This document shows positions 1 through 8,007 of a DNA stretch of 64,000 bases, piece after piece (the stretch's first letter is position 1; the number at the start of each line of letters is the position of its first letter). A program made the translations under genes and the position numbers. This stretch comes from Spongiactinospora rosea (GTDB lineage Bacteria > Actinomycetota > Actinomycetes > Streptosporangiales > Streptosporangiaceae): positions 62,001-126,000 of the forward strand of contig NZ_QMEY01000013.1 in NCBI RefSeq assembly GCF_003315795.1. The letters are read 5' to 3'. Below the pieces are notes generated by a model that saw nothing but the letters and a program-made list of their open reading frames with translations, searched no databases and was not told where the DNA came from.

Positions 1-2459
1 CTGGCGACCTTGCCGAACCGCAGGTGGACGCCCTCCACGCGCGGCGAGTAGACGAAGATCTCGTACTTGGGCCGCGGCGGCGGCAGCACGCTGATCGCCT
101 GCGGGTCGAACTTCAGCGCCAGGTACGGCTTGCGCCGCCCCTCCGCGTCGCGCTGGAAGTGGTTGGTGCGCAGGGTCGCCTGGATCATCTCCAGGTAGGC
201 CCGCAGGATGCGGTCCTCGTCCAGGGAGGCCACGTCGTCCAGCGCGCCCAGGATCTCCTCGCGCAGCGCCTCGCTGACCTCCTCGCGCACCTCGGGGCCG
301 CGCTTGGGGTCCAGCCGCGCCTCGAAGAGCAGCACCAGCAGGCGGGCCAGCCGCACGTTGCCTGCCAGCACCGACTGCATGTACTGGAGGCTGAACGTCG
401 AGCCCGCCTGGCGCAGGTACTTCGCGTACGCCCGCAGGATCGTGACCTGCTCCCAGGTCAGCCCCGCCTGGAGCACCAGGGCGTTGAAGCCGTCGGCCTC
501 CACCTCGCCCCGCCACAGCGCGGTGAACGCGTCCTGGAACAGCTCCTTGAACGCCTCCGCGGCGACCTCCGGCGAGGCGGCGCTGCGCAGCCCGAAGTCG
601 TAGATCCAGGCGTCCCTGGTAGCGGGGTCGCCGTCCCGGTCCACCTCATACGGCCGCTCGTCCACGACCTCGACGCCCAGCCGCGACAGCAGCGGCAGCG
701 CGTGGGACAGCGAGATCGGCCGGTCCAGCTTGTAGACCTTCAGGCGGCGCTCGCCCTCGGCCGCGTCGTAGGGCTCATAAAGGTTGATCTCGATGTCGTG
801 GTCGCCCTCGGCCAGCCGTTCCAGGCGGCGCAGGTCGGCCACCGCCATCCGGGGCGGGAAGTCGGCCTTGTACGCCTCGGGGAAGGCGGCCTGGTAGCGC
901 TTGATGAGCGCGGGGGCCTCCTGCTCCGGGCACAGCTCGGTGACCGCGTCGGCCAGGTCGTCCTCCCAGGTGCGGGTGGTGGCGGCCAGCCGGGCCTCAA
1001 GCTCCTCGGCGTCCACGCCGGCGCCGGTCTCCGGCAACGGCCTGCCCCGCTCGCCGCGGACCACCACGTGCAGCCGCGCCAGCGCCGACTCGCCGATCAT
1101 CACGCTGTAGTCGATCGAGCTGCCGCCCAGCGCGGTGAGCAGGAGCTCCTGCATGCGGGTGCGGACCTTGGTGGTGTAGCGGTCGCGCGGCAGGTAGATC
1201 AGGCAGGAGATGTAGCGGCCGTAGTCGTCGCGGCGCAGGAACAGCCGGACCTGCTTGCGCTCGCGCAGCCGCAGTACGCCCAGCGCCATCGGCACCAGCT
1301 CGTCCACCGAGATCTGGAACAGCTCGGCCCTGGGGAAGGTCTCCAGGGTCTCGATGAGGTCCTTGCCGTCGTGGCTGTCGGGGGCGAAGCCCGCCTCCTG
1401 CAGGACGGCGGCCAGCTTGCGGCGCAGCACCGGGATGCGGGAGATCGACTCGTTGTAGGCGACGTGGGTGAACAGCCCGAGGAACCGCCGCTCCCCCACC
1501 ACCTCGCCGTCCGGCGAGAACAGCTTGACGCCTACGTAGTCGAGGTAGGCGTGCCGGTGGACGGTGGCGCGGGTGTTGGCCTTGGTGATGATCAGGATCT
1601 GCTTCTCGCGGGCCTTGGCGCGCAGTTCGGCGGGCATCGCGGCGAAGCTGTCGGAGCCCGCCTTGTCCATCCGCAGGATGCCGAGCCCGGTGCCGGGTAC
1701 GGCGTGCAGGGCGTCGCCGTCGCCCTCCTGGGCCAGCCGGTACTCCCGGTACCCGAGGAAGGTGAAGTGGCCGTCGGCGAGCCAGTGCAGCAGGTCCAGG
1801 CTGTCCTCGACCTCGGCGGGCGGCAGCGGCGGCGGCGAGACCGAAAGGTCCTCGGCGGTCCGCACGGCCAGCGCCCGCATCTTCGCGAAGTCCTCGACCG
1901 CGTAGCGCACGTCGGCGAGCACCCGCTGGAGGTCGGCTTCGAGCTGCTTGAGCACCGCGGCGTCGGGCTGCCGGTCGATCTCGATGTGCATCCACGACTC
2001 GGCGAGCCGCTGCCCGGTGACATCGTCGTCGCCGGGGCCGAGCATCTTGCCGGTCATGTCGCGCCGTACGTCCATCTGGGGGTGGACCACCAGGTGGACG
2101 CCGATCTCCTGCCGGTCCAGCTCCATGGTCACCGAGTCGACCAGGAACGGCATGTCGTCGGTGACCACCTCCACGACCGAATGGCCCGGCTCCCAGCCGT
2201 TCTCCTCAAGCGTGGGGGTGTAGGCGCGCACCAGGGCCCGGCCCTGCGGGCGGTGCCCGGCCAGCCTCCGGTGTGCCATCGCGGGGCCGTAGACGTCCAC
2301 CGGGTCGCGGTCGAGAAGATCCTCTGGCGCCACGTGCCGGTAGTAGGTGCGGAGGACGTCGACGGCCTCCGCCACGCTCACATTATCGCCACCGGCCCGA
2401 TGCGCGCAGGTCTCGGCCGCGGCTTTGAGCAGATCGTCCTTGGCCTCATCGAGCGACAT
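1..2459 (-). CDS. gdhB: NAD-specific glutamate dehydrogenase (large, ~180 kDa class), N-terminal half
   Basis: This catabolic enzyme of the large GDH class oxidises glutamate to 2-oxoglutarate and ammonia with NAD. About 820 codons are present; the family is about 1600-1650 residues, so the catalytic Rossmann part lies beyond base 1. The visible part matches the long regulatory N-terminus: VRAYTPTLEENGWEPGHSVV, then DDMPFLVDSVTMEL, HPQMDVRRD, FTFLGYREYRL, and further in LFLRRDDYGRYISCLIYLPR and SIDYSVMIGESALARLH. The start is ATG at 2459, with AAAGGAG about 12 bases upstream. I infer a normal intact gene truncated only by the window edge. The family call is firm because several of these blocks are diagnostic. 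Confidence 0.95.
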   Translation of the reverse strand, partial: MSLDEAKDDLLKAAAETCAHRAGGDNVSVAEAVDVLRTYYRHVAPEDLLDRDPVDVYGPAMAHRRLAGHRPQGRALVRAYTPTLEENGWEPGHSVVEVVTDDMPFLVDSVTMELDRQEIGVHLVVHPQMDVRRDMTGKMLGPGDDDVTGQRLAESWMHIEIDRQPDAAVLKQLEADLQRVLADVRYAVEDFAKMRALAVRTAEDLSVSPPPLPPAEVEDSLDLLHWLADGHFTFLGYREYRLAQEGDGDALHAVPGTGLGILRMDKAGSDSFAAMPAELRAKAREKQILIITKANTRATVHRHAYLDYVGVKLFSPDGEVVGERRFLGLFTHVAYNESISRIPVLRRKLAAVLQEAGFAPDSHDGKDLIETLETFPRAELFQISVDELVPMALGVLRLRERKQVRLFLRRDDYGRYISCLIYLPRDRYTTKVRTRMQELLLTALGGSSIDYSVMIGESALARLHVVVRGERGRPLPETGAGVDAEELEARLAATTRTWEDDLADAVTELCPEQEAPALIKRYQAAFPEAYKADFPPRMAVADLRRLERLAEGDHDIEINLYEPYDAAEGERRLKVYKLDRPISLSHALPLLSRLGVEVVDERPYEVDRDGDPATRDAWIYDFGLRSAASPEVAAEAFKELFQDAFTALWRGEVEADGFNALVLQAGLTWEQVTILRAYAKYLRQAGSTFSLQYMQSVLAGNVRLARLLVLLFEARLDPKRGPEVREEVSEALREEILGALDDVASLDEDRILRAYLEMIQATLRTNHFQRDAEGRRKPYLALKFDPQAISVLPPPRPKYEIFVYSPRVEGVHLRFGKVA

Positions 2460-2503
2460 GTCGCTGTCTCACTCCTTTGTGAGTGTGGTCACTTCGTCCG
2501 GAT

Positions 2504-3319
2504 TCACAGCCACGAGCGAAGCTCCCACAAGAGAGGGAAGTAGTGCAGCAGGGTCCGCCCTCTCAAGTACGGTGCCCCCGTCGAGCCTCCCGTACCGGAC
2601 TTCGTGCCGATCTGGCGCTCCACCATCTGCACGTGGCGCATGCGCCAGTGCGCGGCGGTCTCGTCGTGGGTCAGCAGATCCTCCGCCAGCCGCCACAGAT
2701 CGTCGTGCGATCCCCGGTCCCGGGCCACGGTGAGCAGGGACTCCATGATCTCGTCGTCGGAGATCGGGAGCCCTCGCCGGGAGAGCGCGGTGAGGTAAGC
2801 ATCCCACAGTGTGGGCTCGGAAAGGCGCCGCCGCAGCCGGGCGACCTCGGCGTCGCTCGCCCCGCGAAACCTTTCCAGGTAGGCCGCGTCCTTGGCCCCT
2901 GACAGGAACTCCAGCTCCCGGAACTGCACCGACTGGAACCCGCTCGCGGGCGCCAGCAGGGCGCGGAACTCCAGGAAGTCCTGGGGGGTCATGGTCTCCA
3001 GCACCTCGACCTGCTCCACCAGCACGCGTTCGATGGCGTGGACCCGCCTGAACTTGTGGCCCGCCAGCCACAGCTCGCCTTCGGCCATGGCGTCCCTGGC
3101 CTGCTCCAGCTCGTGCAGCAGCAGTTTGAACCACAGCTCGTAGACCTGGTGGACGGTGATGAACAGGAGTTCGTCGGGGGCGGAGGATTGCGGCACCTGC
3201 TGCGCGAGCAGGTCGGGCAGCCGGAGGTAGGCGCCGTACGACAGGCGCGCGCCCTCCTCACCGAAGCTGCGGGGCGGTACGGCTTTCGCCGGCCCTTCCC
3301 CGTCCGGGACGGCACTCAC
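2504..3319 (-). CDS. kynA: Tryptophan 2,3-dioxygenase
   Basis: This haem enzyme opens the indole ring of L-tryptophan with O2 to give N-formylkynurenine, the first step of the kynurenine pathway. Family hallmarks are visible: LFITVHQVYELWFK with the substrate-base His57, QFRELEF with the carboxylate-binding Arg134, and HWRMRHVQMVERQIGTK with the probable proximal haem ligand His229, followed by GTGGSTG. At 271 residues it has the compact bacterial length. I prefer the GTG at 3319 because GGGGGG lies six bases upstream; an ATG at 3349 has no ribosome binding site. The next gene downstream is gdhB after 44 bases, so the two amino-acid catabolic genes may be co-transcribed. No kynureninase or formamidase is adjacent. 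Confidence 0.93.
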   Translation of the reverse strand: MSAVPDGEGPAKAVPPRSFGEEGARLSYGAYLRLPDLLAQQVPQSSAPDELLFITVHQVYELWFKLLLHELEQARDAMAEGELWLAGHKFRRVHAIERVLVEQVEVLETMTPQDFLEFRALLAPASGFQSVQFRELEFLSGAKDAAYLERFRGASDAEVARLRRRLSEPTLWDAYLTALSRRGLPISDDEIMESLLTVARDRGSHDDLWRLAEDLLTHDETAAHWRMRHVQMVERQIGTKSGTGGSTGAPYLRGRTLLHYFPLLWELRSWL

Positions 3320-3410
3320 CTGACACCCCCCAATCCGCCCGGTCGTCATCGACCGGGAGACGTACCCGATGCATCGCCGTATCCGATATCACCTGAAAAG
3401 CCGTCGTACG

Positions 3411-3836
3411 TCAACGCGGCGCCCCTCCCCCGCCCGGCCGTACCCCGAGGGCGACCACGACCCGCCGTTCGGTGGCCCCGGCGCGCAGCCGCACCGCGTG
3501 CGGTGTGCCGGGGTCGAGCAGCAGGTCGAAGCCGTCGGGCAGCAGGTCGAGCAGGTCCTGGCCGCGGGCGCTGAACCACCCGGTACGCCCGGCCGCGAAC
3601 CGCACCAGCGCGTCTCTCGCGGCGAACCCGACCAGGGCGGGCAGCGAGCTGAAGACCGGGATCACCATCCCGCCGTCGATCCGCCTGGCGATGAAGCCGG
3701 GCGCCTCGGCGGCCTCGCAGAAGATGTCGGAGCCGCAGAAGACCTCGTGCAGCCTGCGGGCGTCGAGCGTGCCGCCCGCGTAGCGCCCGGCCGCCTCGGC
3801 CAGCGCGCCGCCCCCGGTGTCATCCGGAGACGCCAC
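3411..3836 (-). CDS. SseB-like N-terminal domain protein
   Basis: This 141-residue soluble protein resembles the SseB N-terminal domain common in Actinobacteria (an alpha/beta fold of unknown role, named after a type III secretion chaperone but not implying secretion). The recognisable core is RLHEVFCGSDIFCEA, then GGMVIPVFSSLPALVGFAA and WFSARGQDLLDLLPDGFDLLLDPG. The start is GTG at 3836 with only a weak purine-rich upstream stretch, so it may lie a few codons further in. The gene overlaps the upstream ORF by up to 175 bases in another frame, which is unusual. No enzymatic residues can be pointed to. Confidence 0.75.
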   Translation of the reverse strand: MASPDDTGGGALAEAAGRYAGGTLDARRLHEVFCGSDIFCEAAEAPGFIARRIDGGMVIPVFSSLPALVGFAARDALVRFAAGRTGWFSARGQDLLDLLPDGFDLLLDPGTPHAVRLRAGATERRVVVALGVRPGGGGAPR

Positions 3837-4129
3837 CGCGCTTTTGGGGCCCGCGGGACGCTCGTCCCCTCACCTCCGAACTGCTCCCGGAAGCGCAGCA
3901 TGATCCGCTCGGCCTCTTCGTGGGAGATCTCGATGAGGTCGCCCGCCACGTCGCCGCGCTCCCAGGCGCGGATCTTGCCGGTGGGACGCCACTTGAGGTC
4001 GCGGTGGATGGCCTCGTCCACCGGTACGCCGTTCTGCCGGACCCGCCGCCGGGCGAGCCCCGCCGGGCCGTCCCGGTCGTCCGGGCCGAGTAGGAGCACC
4101 ATCGCGTAGTACTGGACCCGCTCAGCCAT
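3662..4129 (-). CDS. Small conserved actinobacterial protein of unknown function, C-terminus uncertain
   Basis: The first roughly 95 residues look like a real conserved protein: MAERVQYYAMVLLLGPDD, then RRRVRQNGVPVDEAIHRDL, WRPTGKIRAWERGD and ISHEEAERIMLRFREQFG. After that the reading frame stays open for about 60 codons but becomes Arg/Pro/Ala-rich and is simply another frame of the SseB-like gene. Either the stop codon was lost and the protein has a junk tail, or a frameshift lies near 3840. The start is taken as ATG at 4129; a GTG at 4138 is also possible. It belongs with the SseB-like gene in a compact minus-strand run. Confidence 0.55.
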   Translation of the reverse strand: MAERVQYYAMVLLLGPDDRDGPAGLARRRVRQNGVPVDEAIHRDLKWRPTGKIRAWERGDVAGDLIEISHEEAERIMLRFREQFGGEGTSVPRAPKARWRLRMTPGAARWPRRPGATRAARSTPAGCTRSSAAPTSSARPPRRPASSPGGSTAGW

Positions 4130-4237
4130 CCGCCCCACTGATCCTCGTCGGAATCACGATCGCCCCAGGCCCTCGCCGGCGCCGGAACCGCGTCGCGCAC
4201 CTCAGCTTCATTGTTCCGCCTCCCCGGGCGGGCCCTC

Positions 4238-4855
4238 TCATCCGGGGCCGCCCTCGGAGGGAAGGCCGGAGGGCCGGGTCCCGGGTTCGGCCTCGTCGTG
4301 CCCGGCCGCGGCGGCCATCAGGGCCTCGGGCGCGAGCCGCCCGACGGCACGGCCGGGCGCGGCGGCCCAGGCCGCCCAGTCGGGCGCGTCGTGGGCGAAC
4401 GCGACGGGCCGCCGCGCGCCGTAGACCAGCCCTTCTGCGGTGTCCCCCGGCTCGCGCCGCCAGCCGTCCGGGTCGGCCAGCCGGCGCGCGGGGGCGAACT
4501 TCCACAGCGTGCCCGCCAGGCCCGACACGCTCGCGGCGGCCTGCCCGGGGTCGTCATGGGAGCCGTCCGGCACCGGAGTGCCGGGGGCGAACACCTCGGA
4601 GTTGACGAACACCTGCTCGCCCTCGCGGAACCGCTGCGGGTCGTGCTCCACCAGGCGTTCGAGCAGCAGCAGGCGGCGGTTGACGTCGGTGACCCGCCCT
4701 CCCGCCCACGTCCCGAGGCGGCGGACCGTGTCGGCGTGCGCGGTGTCCAGCCCCGCGCTCCGCAGCAGGCCCCACAGCTCGGCCCCCGCCGCCGACAGCG
4801 AGGACTCCGCCCTGCGCAACTCCTCCATCAGCGCCCGCACCCCGGCGGGGACCAT
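4238..4855 (-). CDS. Hypothetical protein downstream of a WXG100-like gene
   Basis: I do not recognise a named family. The 205-residue protein starts with a helical segment containing ALMEELRRAESSLSAAGAEL, followed by RRLGTWAGGRVTDVNRRL and LLERLVEHDPQ. The second half is Gly/Pro/Ala-rich and may be disordered. There is no signal peptide or membrane segment. The start is ATG at 4855 with GGAG nearby; a GTG at 4870 is possible. It lies just after the small WXG100-like gene, and its N-terminal helix contains a hydrophobic pattern like WXG100/LXG partners. A joint function with that protein is inference only. Confidence 0.6.
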   Translation of the reverse strand: MVPAGVRALMEELRRAESSLSAAGAELWGLLRSAGLDTAHADTVRRLGTWAGGRVTDVNRRLLLLERLVEHDPQRFREGEQVFVNSEVFAPGTPVPDGSHDDPGQAAASVSGLAGTLWKFAPARRLADPDGWRREPGDTAEGLVYGARRPVAFAHDAPDWAAWAAAPGRAVGRLAPEALMAAAAGHDEAEPGTRPSGLPSEGGPG

Positions 4856-4876
4856 GCCCTCCAGCTCCACCGGCGG

Positions 4877-5104
4877 CTACTTCGGAGTCCGGGCCAGCAG
4901 GGCGCGCAGCTCATCGACCGCCCCGGTGCACGCGCCGAGCAGCGCGGCCCGGGAGGCGGCCAGTTCGTCGCCGAACCGGTCGCCCGCCGCGCCCGTCCAG
5001 ACCTGCCGGGACATCAGGCCCAGCGCGCGGTCGAGATCACCGCGCACCTGGGCCGTCAGTTCTTCGGCCCGGCGCAGTGCCCGCTCCACCTGCTCGCGAG
5101 TCAT
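4877..5104 (-). CDS. WXG100-like small helical protein
   Basis: This protein of about 75 residues is almost entirely helical, with a central W-x-G turn (QVWTGAAGDRF) between two helices, the signature layout of WXG100/ESAT-6-like proteins. The first helix is TREQVERALRRAEELTAQVR and the second runs through LAASRAALLGACTGAVDELR. No type VII secretion genes (EccC and others) are in the window, so it may be a soluble regulator or an orphan substrate. The start is uncertain: ATG at 5104, or in-frame GTG codons at 5110 and 5125; none has a clear ribosome binding site. The C-terminal YxxxD/E secretion signal of true ESX substrates is not evident. Confidence 0.6.
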   Translation of the reverse strand: MTREQVERALRRAEELTAQVRGDLDRALGLMSRQVWTGAAGDRFGDELAASRAALLGACTGAVDELRALLARTPK

Positions 5105-5149
5105 GCGCACATTGCATCGCGACACGAGGGGGAGGACAAGTGCTTTGGG

Positions 5150-7120
5150 TCATTCGGGAATGAAGTGGGAGAGTACTTCGGGATTGGCCATGGCGTCCGG
5201 ATTGGCGGCCTGCTCGACCGGGGTGCCGAGCAGGATCTTGCGTACCGGGACCTCCAGCTTCTTGCCCGACAGGGTGCGCGGGATGCCCGGGACCTCGTGG
5301 ATCGCGTCGGGGACGTGGCGCGGCGAGAGCTCGGTGCGCAGCGCCGCGCGCAGCCGGGACACCAGGTCGTCGGTCAGCGCCTCGCCCGGGGCCATGGTGA
5401 CGTAGAGCAGCAGGCGGCCCTCCTGGCCGAGCCTGCCGGTGTCGATCACCAGGCTGTCGGCGATCTCGGTGAACCGCTCGACGACCCGGTAGAACTCGCT
5501 GGTGCCCATCCGCACGCCGCCCCGGTTGAGGGTGGAGTCGGAACGGCCGTAGATCACGCACCCGCCGTCGGGCAGGATCTTCAGCCAGTCGCCGTGCCGC
5601 CACACGCCGGGGTACTCGGCGAAGTAGCTGTCCCGGTAGCGGTCGCCGGACGGGTCGTTCCAGAACATCACCGGCATGGACGGCATGGGCGCGGTCAGCA
5701 CGAGTTCGCCCACCTCACCGACCACCGGGGCGCCCTCGGGGTCGAAGGACTCGATGCGGGCCCCCAGGCAGCGGCAGGGGATGACGCCCGCGCGGACCGG
5801 CAGCAGCGGGACCGCGCCGACGAAGCCGGTGCACACGTCGGTGCCGCCGGCGAACGAGCCGAGCGGGATGTCCGGCCTGACGTGGGTGTAGACCCAGGCG
5901 AAGCCCTCGGGCGGCAGCGGCGAGCCGGTGGAGCCGATGCCGCGCAGCCGGTCCAGACCGGTGGGCCGCAGCTCCGCCTTGAGCGAGGCCATGATGTACG
6001 GCGCGCCGGTGCCGAAGTAGGTCACGCCCTCCTCGGCCACGATGTCCCACAGCGCGGCGGTGTCCGGCTGGGTGGCGCTGCCGTCGTACAGCACCAGGGT
6101 GGCGCCGACCAGCAGGCCACCGGCCAGGTAGTTCCACATCATCCAGCCGGTGGTGGTGTACCAGAAGAAGACGTCGTCCTCGCCGAGGTCCTGGTGGAAG
6201 GAGAGGGTCTTGAGGTGTTCCAGCACGATCCCGCCGTGGCCGTGCACGATCGGCTTGGGCAGGCCGGTGGTGCCGCTGGAGTAGAGCACCCACAGCGGGT
6301 GGCCGAACGCGACCGGCTCATAGGCCATCGGCGCGGCCTCGGCGCGCAGGTCGGCCCACTCGGTGTCGCCGTCGGCCGGGGTGGTGCCCAGGGCGCGGAT
6401 CCACACGGTGGCCCGCAGGCCGGGCAGTTTGCCCGCGATGTCGCGTACGGCCTGCGTCCGGTCGTACTCCTTGCCGTTGTAGCGGTAGCCGTCCACGACG
6501 ATCAGGACCTTGGGGTCGATCTGCGCGAACCGGTCGGTCACGCTCGGCACCCCGAAGTCGGGCGAGCAGGAGGACCACACGGCCCCCAGCGACGCCGTGG
6601 CCAGCAGGGCGATCAGCGCCTCGGGGACGTTGGGCAGGTAGCCGGCGACCCGGTCACCGGGGCCCACGCCCAGCCGTACCAGGCCCGCCCGCACCCGCGC
6701 GACCTCGTCGCGCAGCTCGGCGTACGTCAGCGTGGTCCGCGTGCCGCGCTCGTCGCGGGCGATGATCGCGAGCCGGTCCGGCGCGGTGTCCGCCCGGCGC
6801 AGCGCGTTGGCGGCGTAGTTGAGGGTCGCCCCGGGAAACCACTCGGCCTTCGGCATCGTCCCGCCGAGCACCGGCCCTTCGCCGCGCTCGCCGACCACGC
6901 CAAAGTAGTCCCAGATCGACGACCAGAATCCCGCCAGGTCGTCCACCGACCACTGCCACAGCTCCTCATACCCGGCCTCACCACGGCCCAGCCACTCCGC
7001 GTAACGGGTGATCCGGGCGTTCGCCACCACATCGGCGGTCGGCTCCCAGAGCAGCGCGCCTTCCTCAACACCATCCACAGCCATGGCACTCATCTTGTCG
7101 TCGCGTGCGCGGAAAGTCAC
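5150..7120 (-). CDS. Acetoacetyl-CoA synthetase (acetoacetate-CoA ligase)
   Basis: This ANL-superfamily ligase activates acetoacetate to acetoacetyl-CoA with ATP in the cytoplasm, linking ketone-body or PHB carbon to central metabolism. Motifs seen: the N-terminal cap block DLAGFWSSIWDYFGV; TMPKAEWFPGATLNYAANAL, typical of this subfamily rather than acetyl-CoA synthetase; the P-loop YSSGTTGLPKPIVHGHGG; and the C-terminal catalytic-lysine region LSGKKLEVPVRKIL. At about 656 residues it has the family length. The start is taken as GTG at 7120. Its GTGA overlaps the stop of the beta-lactamase-like gene by four bases, and GGGGAGG lies six bases upstream. It is therefore translationally coupled to that gene. 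Confidence 0.92.
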   Translation of the reverse strand: MTFRARDDKMSAMAVDGVEEGALLWEPTADVVANARITRYAEWLGRGEAGYEELWQWSVDDLAGFWSSIWDYFGVVGERGEGPVLGGTMPKAEWFPGATLNYAANALRRADTAPDRLAIIARDERGTRTTLTYAELRDEVARVRAGLVRLGVGPGDRVAGYLPNVPEALIALLATASLGAVWSSCSPDFGVPSVTDRFAQIDPKVLIVVDGYRYNGKEYDRTQAVRDIAGKLPGLRATVWIRALGTTPADGDTEWADLRAEAAPMAYEPVAFGHPLWVLYSSGTTGLPKPIVHGHGGIVLEHLKTLSFHQDLGEDDVFFWYTTTGWMMWNYLAGGLLVGATLVLYDGSATQPDTAALWDIVAEEGVTYFGTGAPYIMASLKAELRPTGLDRLRGIGSTGSPLPPEGFAWVYTHVRPDIPLGSFAGGTDVCTGFVGAVPLLPVRAGVIPCRCLGARIESFDPEGAPVVGEVGELVLTAPMPSMPVMFWNDPSGDRYRDSYFAEYPGVWRHGDWLKILPDGGCVIYGRSDSTLNRGGVRMGTSEFYRVVERFTEIADSLVIDTGRLGQEGRLLLYVTMAPGEALTDDLVSRLRAALRTELSPRHVPDAIHEVPGIPRTLSGKKLEVPVRKILLGTPVEQAANPDAMANPEVLSHFIPE

Positions 7121-8007
7121 CACCGGCCTCCCCGTTGGCCCCCGTGGGTCCGCAGGTGGTCGATGGCCATCCGGGCCGCGGTGCCGATGACGGCGTCCGC
7201 GCGGGGCTGGTTGAGCGCGGTGGCGTGCGAGCGGGTGAAGACGGCGACGGCGTACCGGCCGCCGTCGGGGTACTCGACCACACCGGCCTCCGCGCGCAGG
7301 GTGGGCAGCGTGCCGGTCTTGCCGCTCACCGACACGTCGTCATAGGGAAAGCCCGACGACAGGCGGTGCGGCCAGACCTGGAGGCCGAGCAGGCGGCGCA
7401 CGAAGGCGCACGATTCGGCGCTCGCCGCCTCGTCCCGCCAGACCATGGCGAGCAGCCGGGTCAGCTCGGCGGGGGTGCTGCGATTGGTGCTCGCCGGGTC
7501 CAGCACCCGCAGCCCGGCGATGACGCCCGGGTCGGTGACCGGCCACTCGCCGCCGTCGGTGTCCAGCAGGGCGGCCGTCTCCCGGCAGTCGTGCAGGACG
7601 CGGGTGGCGGTCAGGCCCAGGTCGTCCAGCATGGCGTTGACGGCGTCGATGCCCACCCGCGCCAGCAGCACGTCGGCGGCGGTGTTGTCGCTCACCGCGA
7701 TCATCAGGTAGCACAGGTCGCGCAGCGTGACGGTGACGTCGTCGAGCATCGCGGAGATGCCGGTGGGGCCGAAGACGCGCTCGGCGGCCGGTACGGCGAC
7801 CCGCTCCGCGGGGACCAGCAGCCCGGCGTCGGCCTGCCGGACGAACGCGACCAGCAGCGGCAGCTTGAAGACCGAGGCGATCGGCACCGCCGCGTGCGCG
7901 CCGAAGCCGACCTGCGCGCCGGTGTCGATGTCGGCGGCATGCAGCCAGCCGGTGACCCCGGCCGCGCGCAGCAGCCCCCCGGGGTCGAACGCGTCGGGGC
8001 CGCTCAT
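7117..8007 (-). CDS. Beta-lactamase-fold serine hydrolase
   Basis: This 296-residue protein has the class A beta-lactamase/PBP-like fold. Three catalytic elements are visible: SVFK (Ser45, Lys48), SDN (106-108) and KTG (230-232). No signal peptide is seen; the protein begins MSGPDAFDPGGLLRAAGV and goes straight into the fold, so it is probably cytoplasmic. That argues against a secreted antibiotic-destroying enzyme and for an esterase- or amidase-like role. I see no clear class A omega-loop ExxLN. The ATG at 8007 overlaps the lysR stop (ATGA), and its own stop overlaps the start of the acetoacetyl-CoA synthetase gene. Confidence 0.85.
   Translation of the reverse strand: MSGPDAFDPGGLLRAAGVTGWLHAADIDTGAQVGFGAHAAVPIASVFKLPLLVAFVRQADAGLLVPAERVAVPAAERVFGPTGISAMLDDVTVTLRDLCYLMIAVSDNTAADVLLARVGIDAVNAMLDDLGLTATRVLHDCRETAALLDTDGGEWPVTDPGVIAGLRVLDPASTNRSTPAELTRLLAMVWRDEAASAESCAFVRRLLGLQVWPHRLSSGFPYDDVSVSGKTGTLPTLRAEAGVVEYPDGGRYAVAVFTRSHATALNQPRADAVIGTAARMAIDHLRTHGGQRGGRW

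Noticed and set aside
24..2543. A very long open frame on the plus strand opposite the glutamate dehydrogenase gene
   Set aside because: It is a shadow frame caused by GC-rich codon bias; the translation is low-complexity (Arg, Gln, Val, Gly, His), while the minus strand gives a clear glutamate dehydrogenase.
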